Shown here piece by piece: positions 15,915 through 25,067 of a stretch of DNA of 64,000 bases (within the stretch, counting starts at the first letter, position 1; each line of letters begins with the position of its first letter). Source of the stretch: JALYNX01 sp035292685 (GTDB lineage Bacteria > Actinomycetota > Acidimicrobiia > Spongiisociales > ZC4RG35); contig DATDPP010000018.1 of assembly GCA_035292685.1 (NCBI GenBank), positions 1-64,000 on the forward strand, read 5' to 3'. Made by a program: the position numbers and the translations under genes. The notes beneath the pieces were generated by a model. It was given only the letters and a program-made list of their open reading frames with translations, was not told where the DNA came from and searched no databases.

Positions 15915-17800
15915 CATGAGCTTCCCGCTACCAACCAGATCACGACGATCAACGCCCCACCGAGGAACATGACCCCGTAATTGCGGACGAAACCTGTTTG
16001 CAGGGTGCGGGCCCAGTCACCGGCGCTGCGGACGACATTGGCGACACCGTTGACCGCGCCATCGATCACCTTGAGGTCGAAGCCGAATGCGGTCAACTCG
16101 GCTGCCCTCTTCCCAGGGGCAACCAGGGCCACCCCGTAGAGGTCATCCACCCGGTATGCGCCCTCCCAGGCGCCCCAGAGCGGGCCGAAGCCCTGCTCGA
16201 AGTCGAGCCAGCGCTCTCGTGGGCGGCGGTATGAGAGGAAGCCGGCTGCAATCCCGCCGACCGCGGCCAGCACCGCCAGCCCGGCGAGAACCAGGGCCAG
16301 CAATTCTCCCTCGGGTGGTTGCTGCATGTCCACCAACTCGAAGGAGGGCTCGAGGAACTGCTCCAGCCTGGCGAAGTACGGGGTGTTGACCAATCCCCCA
16401 ACCACCGAGAGCGCGGCCAGCGCAATCAGGGGCAGGGTCATCACCCTCGGCGATTCATGGGGGTGCTTGTCCTGGTCCCAACGCCGCTCACCGAGAAACA
16501 CCAGAACCCACTGTCGGGTCATATAGAAGGCGGTGATCAATGCGGTCACCAACCCCAGGATCCAGAGGAACGAGAACCATCCGCCACGGGCGTAGACCGA
16601 AGCCAGGATCTCGTCCTTGGACCAGAACCCGGCGAGTGGCGGGATGCCGGCGATGGCCAGGGTGGCAATACCCATCGTCACCGCCGTGGTCGGCATCTTC
16701 TTGAACAACCCGCCCATCTTGTGCATGTCCTGCTCACCGCTCATGGCGTGGATCACCGACCCGGCTCCGAGGAAGAGCAGGGCCTTGAAGAAGGCATTGG
16801 TCATCAAGTGAAAGATCCCGGCGACGTAGGCGGTGGTGCCCACCGCCAGGAACATGTATCCAAGTTGGGAAACCGTCGAATAGGCCAGGACCCGCTTGAT
16901 GTCCCTTTGGGCAATGGCGATCGAGGCCGCCCATATCGCGGTGAAGGCCCCGATGGTGGCAACGGTGATCTGGGCCACGGGCGATAGCTGGTAGATGGTG
17001 GCCGAGCGTGCGATCACGTACACCCCGGCCGTGACCATGGTTGCGGCGTGGATGAGGGCCGACACAGGGGTGGGGCCCTCCATCGCATCCGGCAGCCACA
17101 CATAGAGCGGGATCTGGGCTGATTTCCCGGCGGCTCCCAGCAGGATTAGAAGGCCGATGGCCGTCGCCAGACCGGTGCTCAGCTCGGCTCCGGCTCTCTC
17201 GAAGACCCCTGAGTAGGACAGAGTGCCGAAAGTGGTGAAGATCAGCATCAAGGCAACCATGAGCCCGAGGTCACCGATCCGATTGACCACCAAAGCTTTC
17301 TTCGCGGCGGCGGCTGCGGACGGCCTGGTGTGCCAAAAGCCGATCAGCAAGTAGGAGCAGAGGCCAACCAACTCCCAACCGAGGAACAACATGGCGTAGT
17401 TGCCAGCGAGGACCAGGGTCAGCATCGAAGCGGCGAACAAGTTGAGATACGTGAAGAACCGGGAGAACCGCTGGTCGCCATGCATGTAACCGATCGCAAA
17501 GACATGGATCAATGTGCCAACGCCCGTCACCACGAGTGCCATCAGGGCCGCCAGCGGGTCCCAAAGGATCTCGAGGCTGGCCCCGATCGCCGGCATCCAA
17601 TCCCAGAGGAAGACCACCGTGCCGCTCTCGCCCCCTTCGAAGAAGGGAATGGCGGCCACGAATGCCACGACGAGGGCCCCGCCGATGGCAGCAGAGGCCA
17701 GCCAGCCGCTGAGGGAGCCCTTGAGGGAACGCCCGAAGAAATGGAGGAAGATCGCCCCGGCCAGAGGGAGCGCAATGACCAGCCAGAGGAGGTCGATCAA
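15914..17800 (-). CDS. nuoL: NADH-quinone oxidoreductase subunit L
   Basis: 628 residues, about 16 membrane helices including the C-terminal lateral helix region. Signatures: FFTYLNLFAASMLTLVLAGN, GWELVGLCSYLLIGFW, PLYVWLPDAMEGPTPVSALI and DIKRVLAYSTVSQLGYM. It is the distal antiporter-like pump subunit of complex I. The start is a TTG at 17800, with GGAGGAGG upstream; both lie in a perfect palindrome (17786-17813). It is bounded by heptamer arrays on both sides, so nuoK, nuoL and nuoM are separated by repeats although they are one transcription unit by orientation. Confidence 0.95.
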   Translation of the reverse strand: MIDLLWLVIALPLAGAIFLHFFGRSLKGSLSGWLASAAIGGALVVAFVAAIPFFEGGESGTVVFLWDWMPAIGASLEILWDPLAALMALVVTGVGTLIHVFAIGYMHGDQRFSRFFTYLNLFAASMLTLVLAGNYAMLFLGWELVGLCSYLLIGFWHTRPSAAAAAKKALVVNRIGDLGLMVALMLIFTTFGTLSYSGVFERAGAELSTGLATAIGLLILLGAAGKSAQIPLYVWLPDAMEGPTPVSALIHAATMVTAGVYVIARSATIYQLSPVAQITVATIGAFTAIWAASIAIAQRDIKRVLAYSTVSQLGYMFLAVGTTAYVAGIFHLMTNAFFKALLFLGAGSVIHAMSGEQDMHKMGGLFKKMPTTAVTMGIATLAIAGIPPLAGFWSKDEILASVYARGGWFSFLWILGLVTALITAFYMTRQWVLVFLGERRWDQDKHPHESPRVMTLPLIALAALSVVGGLVNTPYFARLEQFLEPSFELVDMQQPPEGELLALVLAGLAVLAAVGGIAAGFLSYRRPRERWLDFEQGFGPLWGAWEGAYRVDDLYGVALVAPGKRAAELTAFGFDLKVIDGAVNGVANVVRSAGDWARTLQTGFVRNYGVMFLGGALIVVIWLVAGSS

Positions 17801-17813
17801 GATCGACCTCCTC
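17786..17813 (-). promoter_or_regulatory. perfect hairpin enclosing the nuoL ribosome site and TTG start
   Basis: GAGGAGGTCGATC (17786-17798), AA, GATCGACCTCCTC (17801-17813). The 13-base arms are exact inverse complements. In the minus-strand mRNA the upstream arm is the Shine-Dalgarno region and the downstream arm is codons 1-5 of nuoL (TTG ATC GAC CTC CTC), with the start codon at the loop. A closed hairpin would block translation. Confidence 0.6.
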
Positions 17814-17890
17814 CGTAATCCGTGATCCGTGATCCGTTATCCGTAATGAGAAGCGGAATACAGAAAACGGAAAACGGAGAACGGCGGATG
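17811..17890. repeat. snap-back heptamer array 2 (nuoK-nuoL gap)
   Basis: Left units CCGTAAT, CCGTGAT, CCGTGAT, CCGTTAT, CCGTAAT (17813-17847), spacer GAGAAGCGGAATACAG, right units AAACGGA, AAACGGA, GAACGGC. Same order and orientation as the array at 15822, with a more decayed right half. It overlaps one arm of the nuoL hairpin. Confidence 0.75.
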
Positions 17891-17906
17891 GCCGAGCGGA
17901 GCGAGG

Positions 17907-18212
17907 TCATCCGCGTAGTTCGCTCAGCTCGTCGACCGACGCGGTGGCCCTTCGCCGGAAGATGGCAACGATGATCGCCAGGCCCACCACCACTTCGGCG
18001 GCGGCAACCACCAGGATGAAGAACACCGCAACCTGTCCGTTGATGTCGTTCAGCACCCTGCCCGCCGAGATCAATGTGAGATTGACAGCGTTGAGCATCA
18101 GTTCGATGCACATGAACATGACCAGGGCGTTCCGCCGAAGCAACATCCCCAGGGCGCCGATCATGAACAGGGCCGCGGCGAGCCCCATGTACCAACTGGC
18201 GGCAACCATCAC
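17907..18212 (-). CDS. nuoK: NADH-quinone oxidoreductase subunit K
   Basis: 101 residues, three membrane helices. The conserved glutamates lie in FMCIELMLNAVNLTLIS and VVAAAEVVVGLAIIVAIFRR, which is the proton channel pattern of NuoK. The ATG at 18212 overlaps the nuoJ stop at 18209 (ATGA). It is part of the membrane arm next to the quinone module. Confidence 0.95.
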   Translation of the reverse strand: MMVAASWYMGLAAALFMIGALGMLLRRNALVMFMCIELMLNAVNLTLISAGRVLNDINGQVAVFFILVVAAAEVVVGLAIIVAIFRRRATASVDELSELRG

Positions 18213-18733
18213 ACCCGCACCCTGCGGAAGTGGGCAAGGGCAATCGCCCCGGCCGCGGCAATGGTCAGCAGCAGTGCGGTTGCCTCAAAGGCGAGAACCC
18301 ACTCCGTGAAGAGGGGCACGGCAACTGCCTGAACCGTGCCGTTGGTGCTCTCCGGATTTGTCTGCGCGGTAGCGGCTGGGACCCAGACGAACTCACCAGA
18401 GAGGGTGACGATCGCGGCCAGGGCGACGACCAGACCGGCGAGCCCTCCCACCCACAGCCGTTGTCGGGGGAGATGCTCGTCGAGGTCCTCGCTCAGGTCG
18501 ACGCCGATGAGCATTATCACGAACAGGAACAGGGTCATCACCGCCCCCGCGTAGACGATCACCTGAACCGCAGCCACCAGATGAGCGAGTTGCACCACGT
18601 AGAGCACAGCCACCGAGAACAGCGTTGCCAGCAGCCCCATCGCCGAATAGACCGTGTTGCGGGCCACGACCACGGTCACCGCTCCAGCCAGGGCACTGAG
18701 GGCCATCATGACGAAGAGCACGGCCTCAACCAT
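18209..18733 (-). CDS. nuoJ: NADH-quinone oxidoreductase subunit J
   Basis: About 174 residues, five membrane helices. The conserved third helix is seen as LVAAVQVIVYAGAVMTLFLF, the site of the pi-bulge in NuoJ, followed by VIMLIGVDLSED. The start at 18733 (MVEAVLFV) is preferred to 18742 because AAGGTGG lies 8 bases before it; both overlap the nuoI end. It links the quinone cavity to the proton channels. Confidence 0.92.
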   Translation of the reverse strand: MVEAVLFVMMALSALAGAVTVVVARNTVYSAMGLLATLFSVAVLYVVQLAHLVAAVQVIVYAGAVMTLFLFVIMLIGVDLSEDLDEHLPRQRLWVGGLAGLVVALAAIVTLSGEFVWVPAATAQTNPESTNGTVQAVAVPLFTEWVLAFEATALLLTIAAAGAIALAHFRRVRV

Positions 18734-19382
18734 CGGGCTCATCCACCTTGGTGCGGCGATCCCGCTCCTCCTGTGAGGGTTCAGGGGGCCAACCGGCCGC
18801 GCCTGGCGTCGGCTGCCACATCTGAACACCCTCGTAGGCGGCCACCCCGGCCGGTGCCGTGGCGCGCAGCCACCCGTCGGCCGTGTTCAACTCCTCCATG
18901 TCGGCGAGCGGGTCATCGGGGAACATGTGGGGGACGGTGCCCCTTTCGTCCATGAGAAGGGTGTCACGGGTGTAGATGGCGTCCTGACGGCTGGTGGTCG
19001 AGAACTCAAAGAGAGAGGTCATCGTGATCGCCTCGGTAGGACAGGCCTCCACACACAGCCCGCAGAAGATGCACCGCAGCATGTTGATCTCGTAGACAAA
19101 CCCGTAGCGCTCACCGGGGGAGGTCGGGTGGGCCGGGTCGTTGTCCATGCCGCGCACGTAGATGCACTTGGCGGGGCAGGCACCGGCACAGAGCTCACAA
19201 CCGATGCATTTCTCCATCCCGTCCGGGTACCGGTTGAGGACATGGCGACCGTGAAACCGCTGCGGCTTGTCCCGCATCACCTTGGGGTACTCGATGGTGA
19301 CCAGCTCCCCGCCGCCGATGGTGCGCAGCATGGTCCCGCCGGTCACCCGAAGCCCTTTGATCAACTCTCGCAACAAACCCAT
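18726..19382 (-). CDS. nuoI: NADH-quinone oxidoreductase subunit I
   Basis: 218 residues carrying two [4Fe-4S] motifs, CIGCELCAGACPAKC and CIFCGLCVEACP, the N6a and N6b clusters that pass electrons to N2 in NuoB. An N-terminal amphipathic stretch (MGLLRELIKGLRVTG) anchors it to the membrane arm. The C-terminal ~60 residues after the second cluster motif are polar and less typical (MFPDDPLADMEELNTADG). It overlaps nuoJ and follows nuoH by two bases. Confidence 0.95.
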   Translation of the reverse strand: MGLLRELIKGLRVTGGTMLRTIGGGELVTIEYPKVMRDKPQRFHGRHVLNRYPDGMEKCIGCELCAGACPAKCIYVRGMDNDPAHPTSPGERYGFVYEINMLRCIFCGLCVEACPTEAITMTSLFEFSTTSRQDAIYTRDTLLMDERGTVPHMFPDDPLADMEELNTADGWLRATAPAGVAAYEGVQMWQPTPGAAGWPPEPSQEERDRRTKVDEPDG

Positions 19383-19384
19383 GT

Positions 19385-20491
19385 CTAGCTCCAGGGGACC
19401 CCGAATTGGCGAAACGCGAGCACAAAGGTGGAGAGAGCCAGCCAGCCGAGGGCCCCCGGGATGAGACGCTTCCAGCCCAGCTGCATGAGCTGGTCATACC
19501 GCAGCCGGGGAAGGGTGGCCCGGATCCAGAAGAAGAGAAACACCAGGAAGTAGGTCTTGAGCAGGAAATAGACGGTGGGGAGAAAGGCCGAGATGAAGCC
19601 AGGGAGGGCATCATCGAACGTGGGGCCGTTCCAACCACCCAGGAACAGAGTGGCCGCGATGGCGCACATCGAAAAGATGTTGACGTACTCGGCAAGGAAG
19701 AACATGGCGAATCTCATGCCGGAGTACTCGGTGTGGAACCCTCCGACGATCTCCTGCTCCGCCTCCACCAGGTCGAAGGGTGCCCGATTGGTCTCGGCCA
19801 CGATCGCAACGAAGAAGATCACAAACCCCACGAGTTGGGGGATCACGTTCCAGCGGGGAACGAACCTGAGGACGGGCTCCAAGACCGGCAACAGACCGCC
19901 CCACGTGCCCGACTGGCGTTCGACGATCTCGGCAAGCGAGAGCGTCCCACCATCACCCTGGGTTGCGCTGAACATGACGACGGACACCATGGCCAGGCCC
20001 ATCGCCGCTTCATAGGAGATCGCCTGGGCGGTGGCACGCACCCCTCCCAATAGCGGGTACTTGGATCCTGAGGACCATCCGGCGAGGACCACCGCGTACA
20101 CCGCCATCGACGACATCGCCAGGATGAAGAGCAGTCCGATGTTGAGATCGGCCCCTTGAAGTGCCACCTCGTAGTCGCCGATCATGAACGGCTTCCCCCA
20201 GGGGACCATCATGAATATGAGGAAGGCCGGGATCACTGCGAGAAACGGGGCTAGGAGGTACATGCCCAACTCCACTTTCCGCGGTGTCACCGACTCCTTG
20301 AAGAAGAGTTTGAGGCCGTCGGCCACTGTCTGCAGGATCCCGTAGGGCCCCGCTCGATTGGGACCGATTCGACTCTGCATGTCGGCGAGGATCTTGCGCT
20401 CTCCCCAGACGTTGAGAATGGTCGCCACCAGGAGCAGGCCAAAGGTGAGCACTACCCGGAGCGCCACGATCCAGAACTCAGGCCAGGTCAT
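19385..20491 (-). CDS. nuoH: NADH-quinone oxidoreductase subunit H
   Basis: 368 residues, eight membrane helices. Signatures GERKILADMQSRIGPNRAGP, the acidic loop EAEQEIVGGFHTEYSGMRF and ETNRAPFDLVEAE that line the quinone entry site are all present. It forms the quinone chamber with NuoB and NuoD. The start at 20491 overlaps the nuoG stop (20488), giving coupled translation. Confidence 0.95.
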   Translation of the reverse strand: MTWPEFWIVALRVVLTFGLLLVATILNVWGERKILADMQSRIGPNRAGPYGILQTVADGLKLFFKESVTPRKVELGMYLLAPFLAVIPAFLIFMMVPWGKPFMIGDYEVALQGADLNIGLLFILAMSSMAVYAVVLAGWSSGSKYPLLGGVRATAQAISYEAAMGLAMVSVVMFSATQGDGGTLSLAEIVERQSGTWGGLLPVLEPVLRFVPRWNVIPQLVGFVIFFVAIVAETNRAPFDLVEAEQEIVGGFHTEYSGMRFAMFFLAEYVNIFSMCAIAATLFLGGWNGPTFDDALPGFISAFLPTVYFLLKTYFLVFLFFWIRATLPRLRYDQLMQLGWKRLIPGALGWLALSTFVLAFRQFGVPWS

Positions 20492-22917
20492 TTGGCGGCC
20501 ACCGCCTTCACCCGAACCACCGGGTCGGTGCCGAGAGCCGACCCAGCGACCTGGTTGAAGGGAACAAAGATCACGCCCGCCGGCGTCCCTTCGTCGATCA
20601 CGACCGAGAACTCCCCCTCACCCTGTTTGGTCACCACCTGCACCGGGTGCCCGGGCTGGGCCCCCAATTTGCGGGCATCGATCGGGTTGATGTGGGCTAC
20701 CGCCCCCGGCGCCAGTGGATGGAGCGAGGGGCTCTGTCGCAAAAGCACCCCATCGTCGTACATGGTCCGGGCGACATGAAGCATCAGTGCCGCTTTGGGT
20801 GGCCGTGGGCCGGCCAATGCGACCGGTATGTAGTGGATCGGCGGCGACCCCGACAGGGGGACCACGGCACCGTCGCGCGCTTCCCATTCGAGATGGTCCC
20901 AGGTGACACCGGTGTACGCCGGCGCCACCTCGGCAATCTCCTTTGAGATGGCGTCGGGAGCCGCCAGGCCCAAAGGCCGGCCCGTCCGCTCGGCGATGTC
21001 GGCCAGGATCGCCCAATCGGGACGGCTCTGGCCCGGGCCGGGGCGGATCGCATTCACCTTCTGAACACGGCCCTCGACGTTTGTCACCGTCCCCTCCTTC
21101 TCGGCAAACCCCGAAGCGGGGAGGATCACGTCGGCTGACCGGTTGGAGTCATTGAGGAACAGGTCGATGGCAATCAGGTACTCGGCGGTGTCGAGACCCT
21201 CGACGGCGACCCTGGGATCGGGGAGATCCCGCACCGGATCGGCACCGACGAGCACGAGACAGCGGACGTCCCCGTCTTCCAGACCCTCCAAGATCCGCCG
21301 AGTATCGCGACCGGGAACAGTCGGAATCTCACCCCAGGTGGCGGCGAGGTTGGCGCAGTGAATCGCATCGACCGCAGCCCGGCCCGGGAGCAGATCGGGG
21401 GCCAGGCCCATGTCCAGCGCCCCATAGATATTGGCCCGTCTTGCCAGCGGCATGATCTTCACCGCGCCGGCCTTGTTGCGAGCCAGGGCCGCGACGGACT
21501 CGGCGAGTTTGGGGCCGTCGGCATGACACGCTTGACCGACGATCGCCACAACCTTGCCCGCGGTCAGGGCGTGGCTCACATCGGGGTGCTCACCCTGGGC
21601 GATGTCGTCGAGAAGGGCAAACCCGCCGCCGGGGCGATAGGTGAGTTTGTGGGCAGCCCTGTCGTCGAGCCCGGTGGCGCGAGGATGAATCACGACCAGG
21701 GTCACGCCGAGCTCCTGGGCGGCCCGCCGGACGCGCAGATAGAGAGTCGGGTGCTCTTCTTTCAGATCCGGGCCCCAGACCAGGATCGTGTCGGCGTCGT
21801 CGAGATCTGAGATCAGGGCCCGGTCCACCGTCGCGGCCAGGAAATGAGACGCCAGGTCATCGCCGACGCGGGCGTCGACGTTGTTGGTTTCCAGCACCAC
21901 CCGGGCGAATTTGGACAGGGCGTAGGCGTCCTCGTTGGTGCCCCTGGCTCCCCCGATCACACCGAATGCGCCGCCACCGTCCTCATCGCGGATCAGTTCG
22001 ATCCGGTTGGCCACGATGTCGAGTGCCTCGTTCCAGGTGGCCTCTACGAGCTCGCCACCCCGATTGACGAGCGGGGAGGTGAGCCGTTCCTTGGATTCGA
22101 TGTACTGGAAGCCGAACCGATCCTTGTCCGACAGCCAGCCGTGGTTGGTGGCGTCGTTGTCCACCCCGATAAAGCGAAGGATCTGGTTCTGGCTGGCGTG
22201 GATCGAGATGCGGGGATGGGCGGTGTCGTACAGGGACGAGCTCTCGACCTTGGTGAGGTCCCAGGGGCGGGCCCGGAACCGATACGGCCTGGCGGTCAGG
22301 GCGCCCACCGGGCAGATCTGGACGGTGTTGCCCGAGAAATACGATGAGAAGGGGAGCTCGGGGAAGGTATTGACCTCGGTTACGTTCCCTCGCTCCATGA
22401 ACTCGATCAACGGATCGCCGCTGATCTCTTCGGAGAACCGGGTGCACCGGGCACAGAGGATGCAGCGCTCCCGATCGAGGAGAACCAGGTCGGACACGGA
22501 GATCGGTTTCTCGAAGTTGCGCTTGATCTCCACGAACCGACTCTCCCCGGGACCGTGGGACATGGCCTGATCCTGTAAGGGGCATTCCCCTCCTTTGTCA
22601 CAGATCGGGCAATCGAGGGGATGGTTGGCCAGCAGGAACTCGAGGACCGCCTCCTGGGCTTTCTTGACGGTGTCGTTCTGGGTGTCGACCACCATCCCTT
22701 CGGCCACAGGGTTGGTGCAGGCGGTGATCATCATCGGGCCCCGGGGGCCGTCTACCTCGACCAGGCACATCCGGCACATCCCCACCGGGTTCATCCGCTC
22801 GTGCCAGCAGAAGCGAGGGATGTAGGTGCCACCATCCTGAGCCGCCTTGATCAGCATCTCGCCGGGGGCAGCCTCGATCTGCTTGCCGTCGACGGTGATT
22901 AGTACGGAGTCGCTCAT
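20488..22917 (-). CDS. nuoG: NADH-quinone oxidoreductase subunit G
   Basis: 809 residues. The N-terminal [2Fe-2S] ligands are in YIPRFCWHERMNPVGMCRMC, the N3-type His/Cys motif is in HPLDCPICDKGGECPLQDQA, and N4-type cysteines are CILCARCTRFSEE. From about residue 220 a molybdopterin-oxidoreductase fold follows without need for cofactor. The ATG at 22917 has GGAGGTCGC upstream; the frame stays open further up through the repeat array but that part is not coding. Electron-input arm of complex I. Confidence 0.95.
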   Translation of the reverse strand: MSDSVLITVDGKQIEAAPGEMLIKAAQDGGTYIPRFCWHERMNPVGMCRMCLVEVDGPRGPMMITACTNPVAEGMVVDTQNDTVKKAQEAVLEFLLANHPLDCPICDKGGECPLQDQAMSHGPGESRFVEIKRNFEKPISVSDLVLLDRERCILCARCTRFSEEISGDPLIEFMERGNVTEVNTFPELPFSSYFSGNTVQICPVGALTARPYRFRARPWDLTKVESSSLYDTAHPRISIHASQNQILRFIGVDNDATNHGWLSDKDRFGFQYIESKERLTSPLVNRGGELVEATWNEALDIVANRIELIRDEDGGGAFGVIGGARGTNEDAYALSKFARVVLETNNVDARVGDDLASHFLAATVDRALISDLDDADTILVWGPDLKEEHPTLYLRVRRAAQELGVTLVVIHPRATGLDDRAAHKLTYRPGGGFALLDDIAQGEHPDVSHALTAGKVVAIVGQACHADGPKLAESVAALARNKAGAVKIMPLARRANIYGALDMGLAPDLLPGRAAVDAIHCANLAATWGEIPTVPGRDTRRILEGLEDGDVRCLVLVGADPVRDLPDPRVAVEGLDTAEYLIAIDLFLNDSNRSADVILPASGFAEKEGTVTNVEGRVQKVNAIRPGPGQSRPDWAILADIAERTGRPLGLAAPDAISKEIAEVAPAYTGVTWDHLEWEARDGAVVPLSGSPPIHYIPVALAGPRPPKAALMLHVARTMYDDGVLLRQSPSLHPLAPGAVAHINPIDARKLGAQPGHPVQVVTKQGEGEFSVVIDEGTPAGVIFVPFNQVAGSALGTDPVVRVKAVAAK

Positions 22918-22941
22918 TTGCGACCTCCGGCCGAAGAGCGC

Positions 22942-23013
22942 CCCGTAATCCGTAGTCCGTTGTCCGTACATGTCAGAGAAACCGAAAACGGAGAACGGAG
23001 AACGGAGAACGGT
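22942..23013. repeat. snap-back heptamer array 3 (nuoF-nuoG gap)
   Basis: Left units CCGTAAT, CCGTAGT, CCGTTGT, CCGTACA; spacer containing TCAGAGAAA; right units ACGGAGA repeated three times then ACGGTCT. The left half is shorter than in array 1, and the spacer keeps the TCAGAGA core of array 1. It fills the nuoF-nuoG gap. Confidence 0.78.
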
Positions 23014-23014
23014 C

Positions 23015-24328
23015 TCAAGCGACAACCTCCGCCCTCTCGAGTGGGCACCTCCCCAACTCCACGTGCTCCATCACCTCTTTCCTGAAGAAGTCGCGAAGGG
23101 CGATGATGGGCGAGACCGCGGATGGGCCCAGCGGGCAAATCGTCGTCATCCTCGGCGGCCAGGCGAGCCCGATGCTGATCCCATCGGAGACGTCGAGCAT
23201 CAGGTCGAGGTCGATGGGACGACCCTGGCCGGTCTCCAGACGCCGGAGGACCATCTCCAGCCAGGTGGTTCCCTCCCGACACGGCGTGCACTGACCGCAG
23301 GATTCGTGGGCGAAGAAACGCACGATGCGCTCGGCGGCTCGGATCACGCAGGTTGTCTCGTCCATGACAATCACGGCCCCGGAGCCCAACATCGACCCGG
23401 CCTCGGCACAGACGTCTTTCGTTATCTGCTGGTCGAGATGGACGGCGGGGACGAACCACGGTGCGGAGGCGCCACCGGGTATCCAAGCCTTCAACTCGCG
23501 ATCACCTCGAATGCCACCGGCCACTTCGTAGATCAGCTGGCGCCAAGTGATGCCGTGCGGGATCTCATAGTTGCCGGGATGGTTGACGTGACCCGATATC
23601 GACGTCATGAAGGTCCCGGTGTCGAGCGGGTGGCCGAGCCGGGAAAACGCCTCGGCCCCCATCTCGAGGAGGTGGGGTAGTGCGGAGATGGTCTCGACGT
23701 TGTTGACGATGGTCGGCTGCATGTAGAGCCCCTTCGCCGCCGGGAAGTAAGGGGGTTTGAGCCGTGGCTCGCCGCGAAGACCCTCCAGACTGTTGATCAG
23801 GGCTGTCTCCTCCCCGCAGATGTAGGCCCCGGCGCCCAAATGGACCGTGACCTCCAAGTCGTAATCGGTCCCGAAGATCCCCTTGCCCAGATAACGCCTG
23901 GCATAGGCGTCGTCGATCGCGGCCTGCACCCGCCGGGCCGGCTTGGGGTACTCACCCCGGATGTAGATGAAGGCATGGTGGACCTCATTGGCCACCCCGG
24001 TGATGATGAGGCCCTCCAGCATCTGATGGGGGTCGCGCTCCAGAAGCTGACGGTCCTTGAAGGTGCCCGGCTCGGACTCGTCGGCGTTGACCACCAGGTA
24101 GGCCGGGCGGGACGGGGCGAGGAAGCTCCACTTGAGACCGGTGGAGAAACCGGCGCCACCCCGACCGGCGAGGCCCGAATCCTTGACCGTCTCCACCAAC
24201 TCGTCCCTGGTCATTCCCAGAGCGCGTGGAGGTTGTTGGTAGCCGCCGGTGGCCTCGTAGCGCTCAATGGTGTGCGAGTCCGTGGGGTGGTCGATCATCC
24301 TTCGAGTGACTACCAGAGGTGTTGTCAA
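23015..24328 (-). CDS. nuoF: NADH-quinone oxidoreductase subunit F
   Basis: 437 residues. FMN/NADH binding is shown by GLAGRGGAGFSTGLKW and GAGAYICGEETALINSLEG, and the N3 [4Fe-4S] cluster by ESCGQCTPCREGTTW. It accepts electrons from NADH. The start is a TTG at 24328 that overlaps the nuoE stop as TTGA and has GAGGGG upstream; a later ATG at 24298 would remove residues that are poorly conserved. Confidence 0.95.
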   Translation of the reverse strand: MTTPLVVTRRMIDHPTDSHTIERYEATGGYQQPPRALGMTRDELVETVKDSGLAGRGGAGFSTGLKWSFLAPSRPAYLVVNADESEPGTFKDRQLLERDPHQMLEGLIITGVANEVHHAFIYIRGEYPKPARRVQAAIDDAYARRYLGKGIFGTDYDLEVTVHLGAGAYICGEETALINSLEGLRGEPRLKPPYFPAAKGLYMQPTIVNNVETISALPHLLEMGAEAFSRLGHPLDTGTFMTSISGHVNHPGNYEIPHGITWRQLIYEVAGGIRGDRELKAWIPGGASAPWFVPAVHLDQQITKDVCAEAGSMLGSGAVIVMDETTCVIRAAERIVRFFAHESCGQCTPCREGTTWLEMVLRRLETGQGRPIDLDLMLDVSDGISIGLAWPPRMTTICPLGPSAVSPIIALRDFFRKEVMEHVELGRCPLERAEVVA

Positions 24329-24948
24329 GGAAGCCCCTCACTTCCCACCGTTCCCAACGGTTGGAACGCCGGGTAGGGGCCGATCGCCCCGACTCCCTCC
24401 TTCGGACCCCAGTCGAAGCTCCTGACACCGCCGAACAACTCCTGCATCTCGTCGGTGTTGACCACCGCAGGCCTGGCTCCGCTCAACCATCGGACGAGGT
24501 CACGGGCACGATCCGGAGTCACCCCCTCGATCAGCTCATAGTTGACCTGGACCGCGGGCGCTCCCCCGCAAGCCCCGAGGCACTCGACGTGCTCGACCGT
24601 GAGCAGCCCTTTCTCATCGGTCTCGCCATGGGGCACCCCGGACTCATCCTCGATGGCGTGGAGCACGTCATCGCCGCCGAGCAACATGCAGGAGATCGAG
24701 GTGCAGCACGAGATCAGATATCGCCCGGTGCGCTCCCGCTTGTACATCGTGTAGAAACTGGCGACCGCCTGGACCTGGGCGGGTGTGACCTCCACCCAGC
24801 GAGCCACCTCCTCCATCCCTTCGCTGCTGAGATGGCCTTCTTCGGCCATCGCCAGATAGAGAAGGGGCATCACGGCCGACCTCTTCTTCGGATACCGGGA
24901 GATGATCTCGCGGGCGCGGTCCTGGGTGGCCTCCGACCAATGGCTCAT
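24325..24948 (-). CDS. nuoE: NADH-quinone oxidoreductase subunit E
   Basis: 207 residues of thioredoxin-like fold with the N1a [2Fe-2S] ligands in SCCTSISC and VECLGACGGAP. The C-terminal ~40 residues after LSGARP are an extension beyond the usual family length. It is the first gene of the second nuo block; nuoD, its usual upstream partner, lies 3.5 kb away beyond fhs and an amidohydrolase on the opposite strand. Confidence 0.93.
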   Translation of the reverse strand: MSHWSEATQDRAREIISRYPKKRSAVMPLLYLAMAEEGHLSSEGMEEVARWVEVTPAQVQAVASFYTMYKRERTGRYLISCCTSISCMLLGGDDVLHAIEDESGVPHGETDEKGLLTVEHVECLGACGGAPAVQVNYELIEGVTPDRARDLVRWLSGARPAVVNTDEMQELFGGVRSFDWGPKEGVGAIGPYPAFQPLGTVGSEGLP

Positions 24949-25067
24949 CGGTCTCGGAGATTAGGTAGCCCCTGTTTGCGTAGCGAAACCCACAATGCCT
25001 ACCTGAGGTACGCGGCGTCATATATGGCGCACATCGAACAAAGAACCCGGAACTGGGGCAGAATCAC

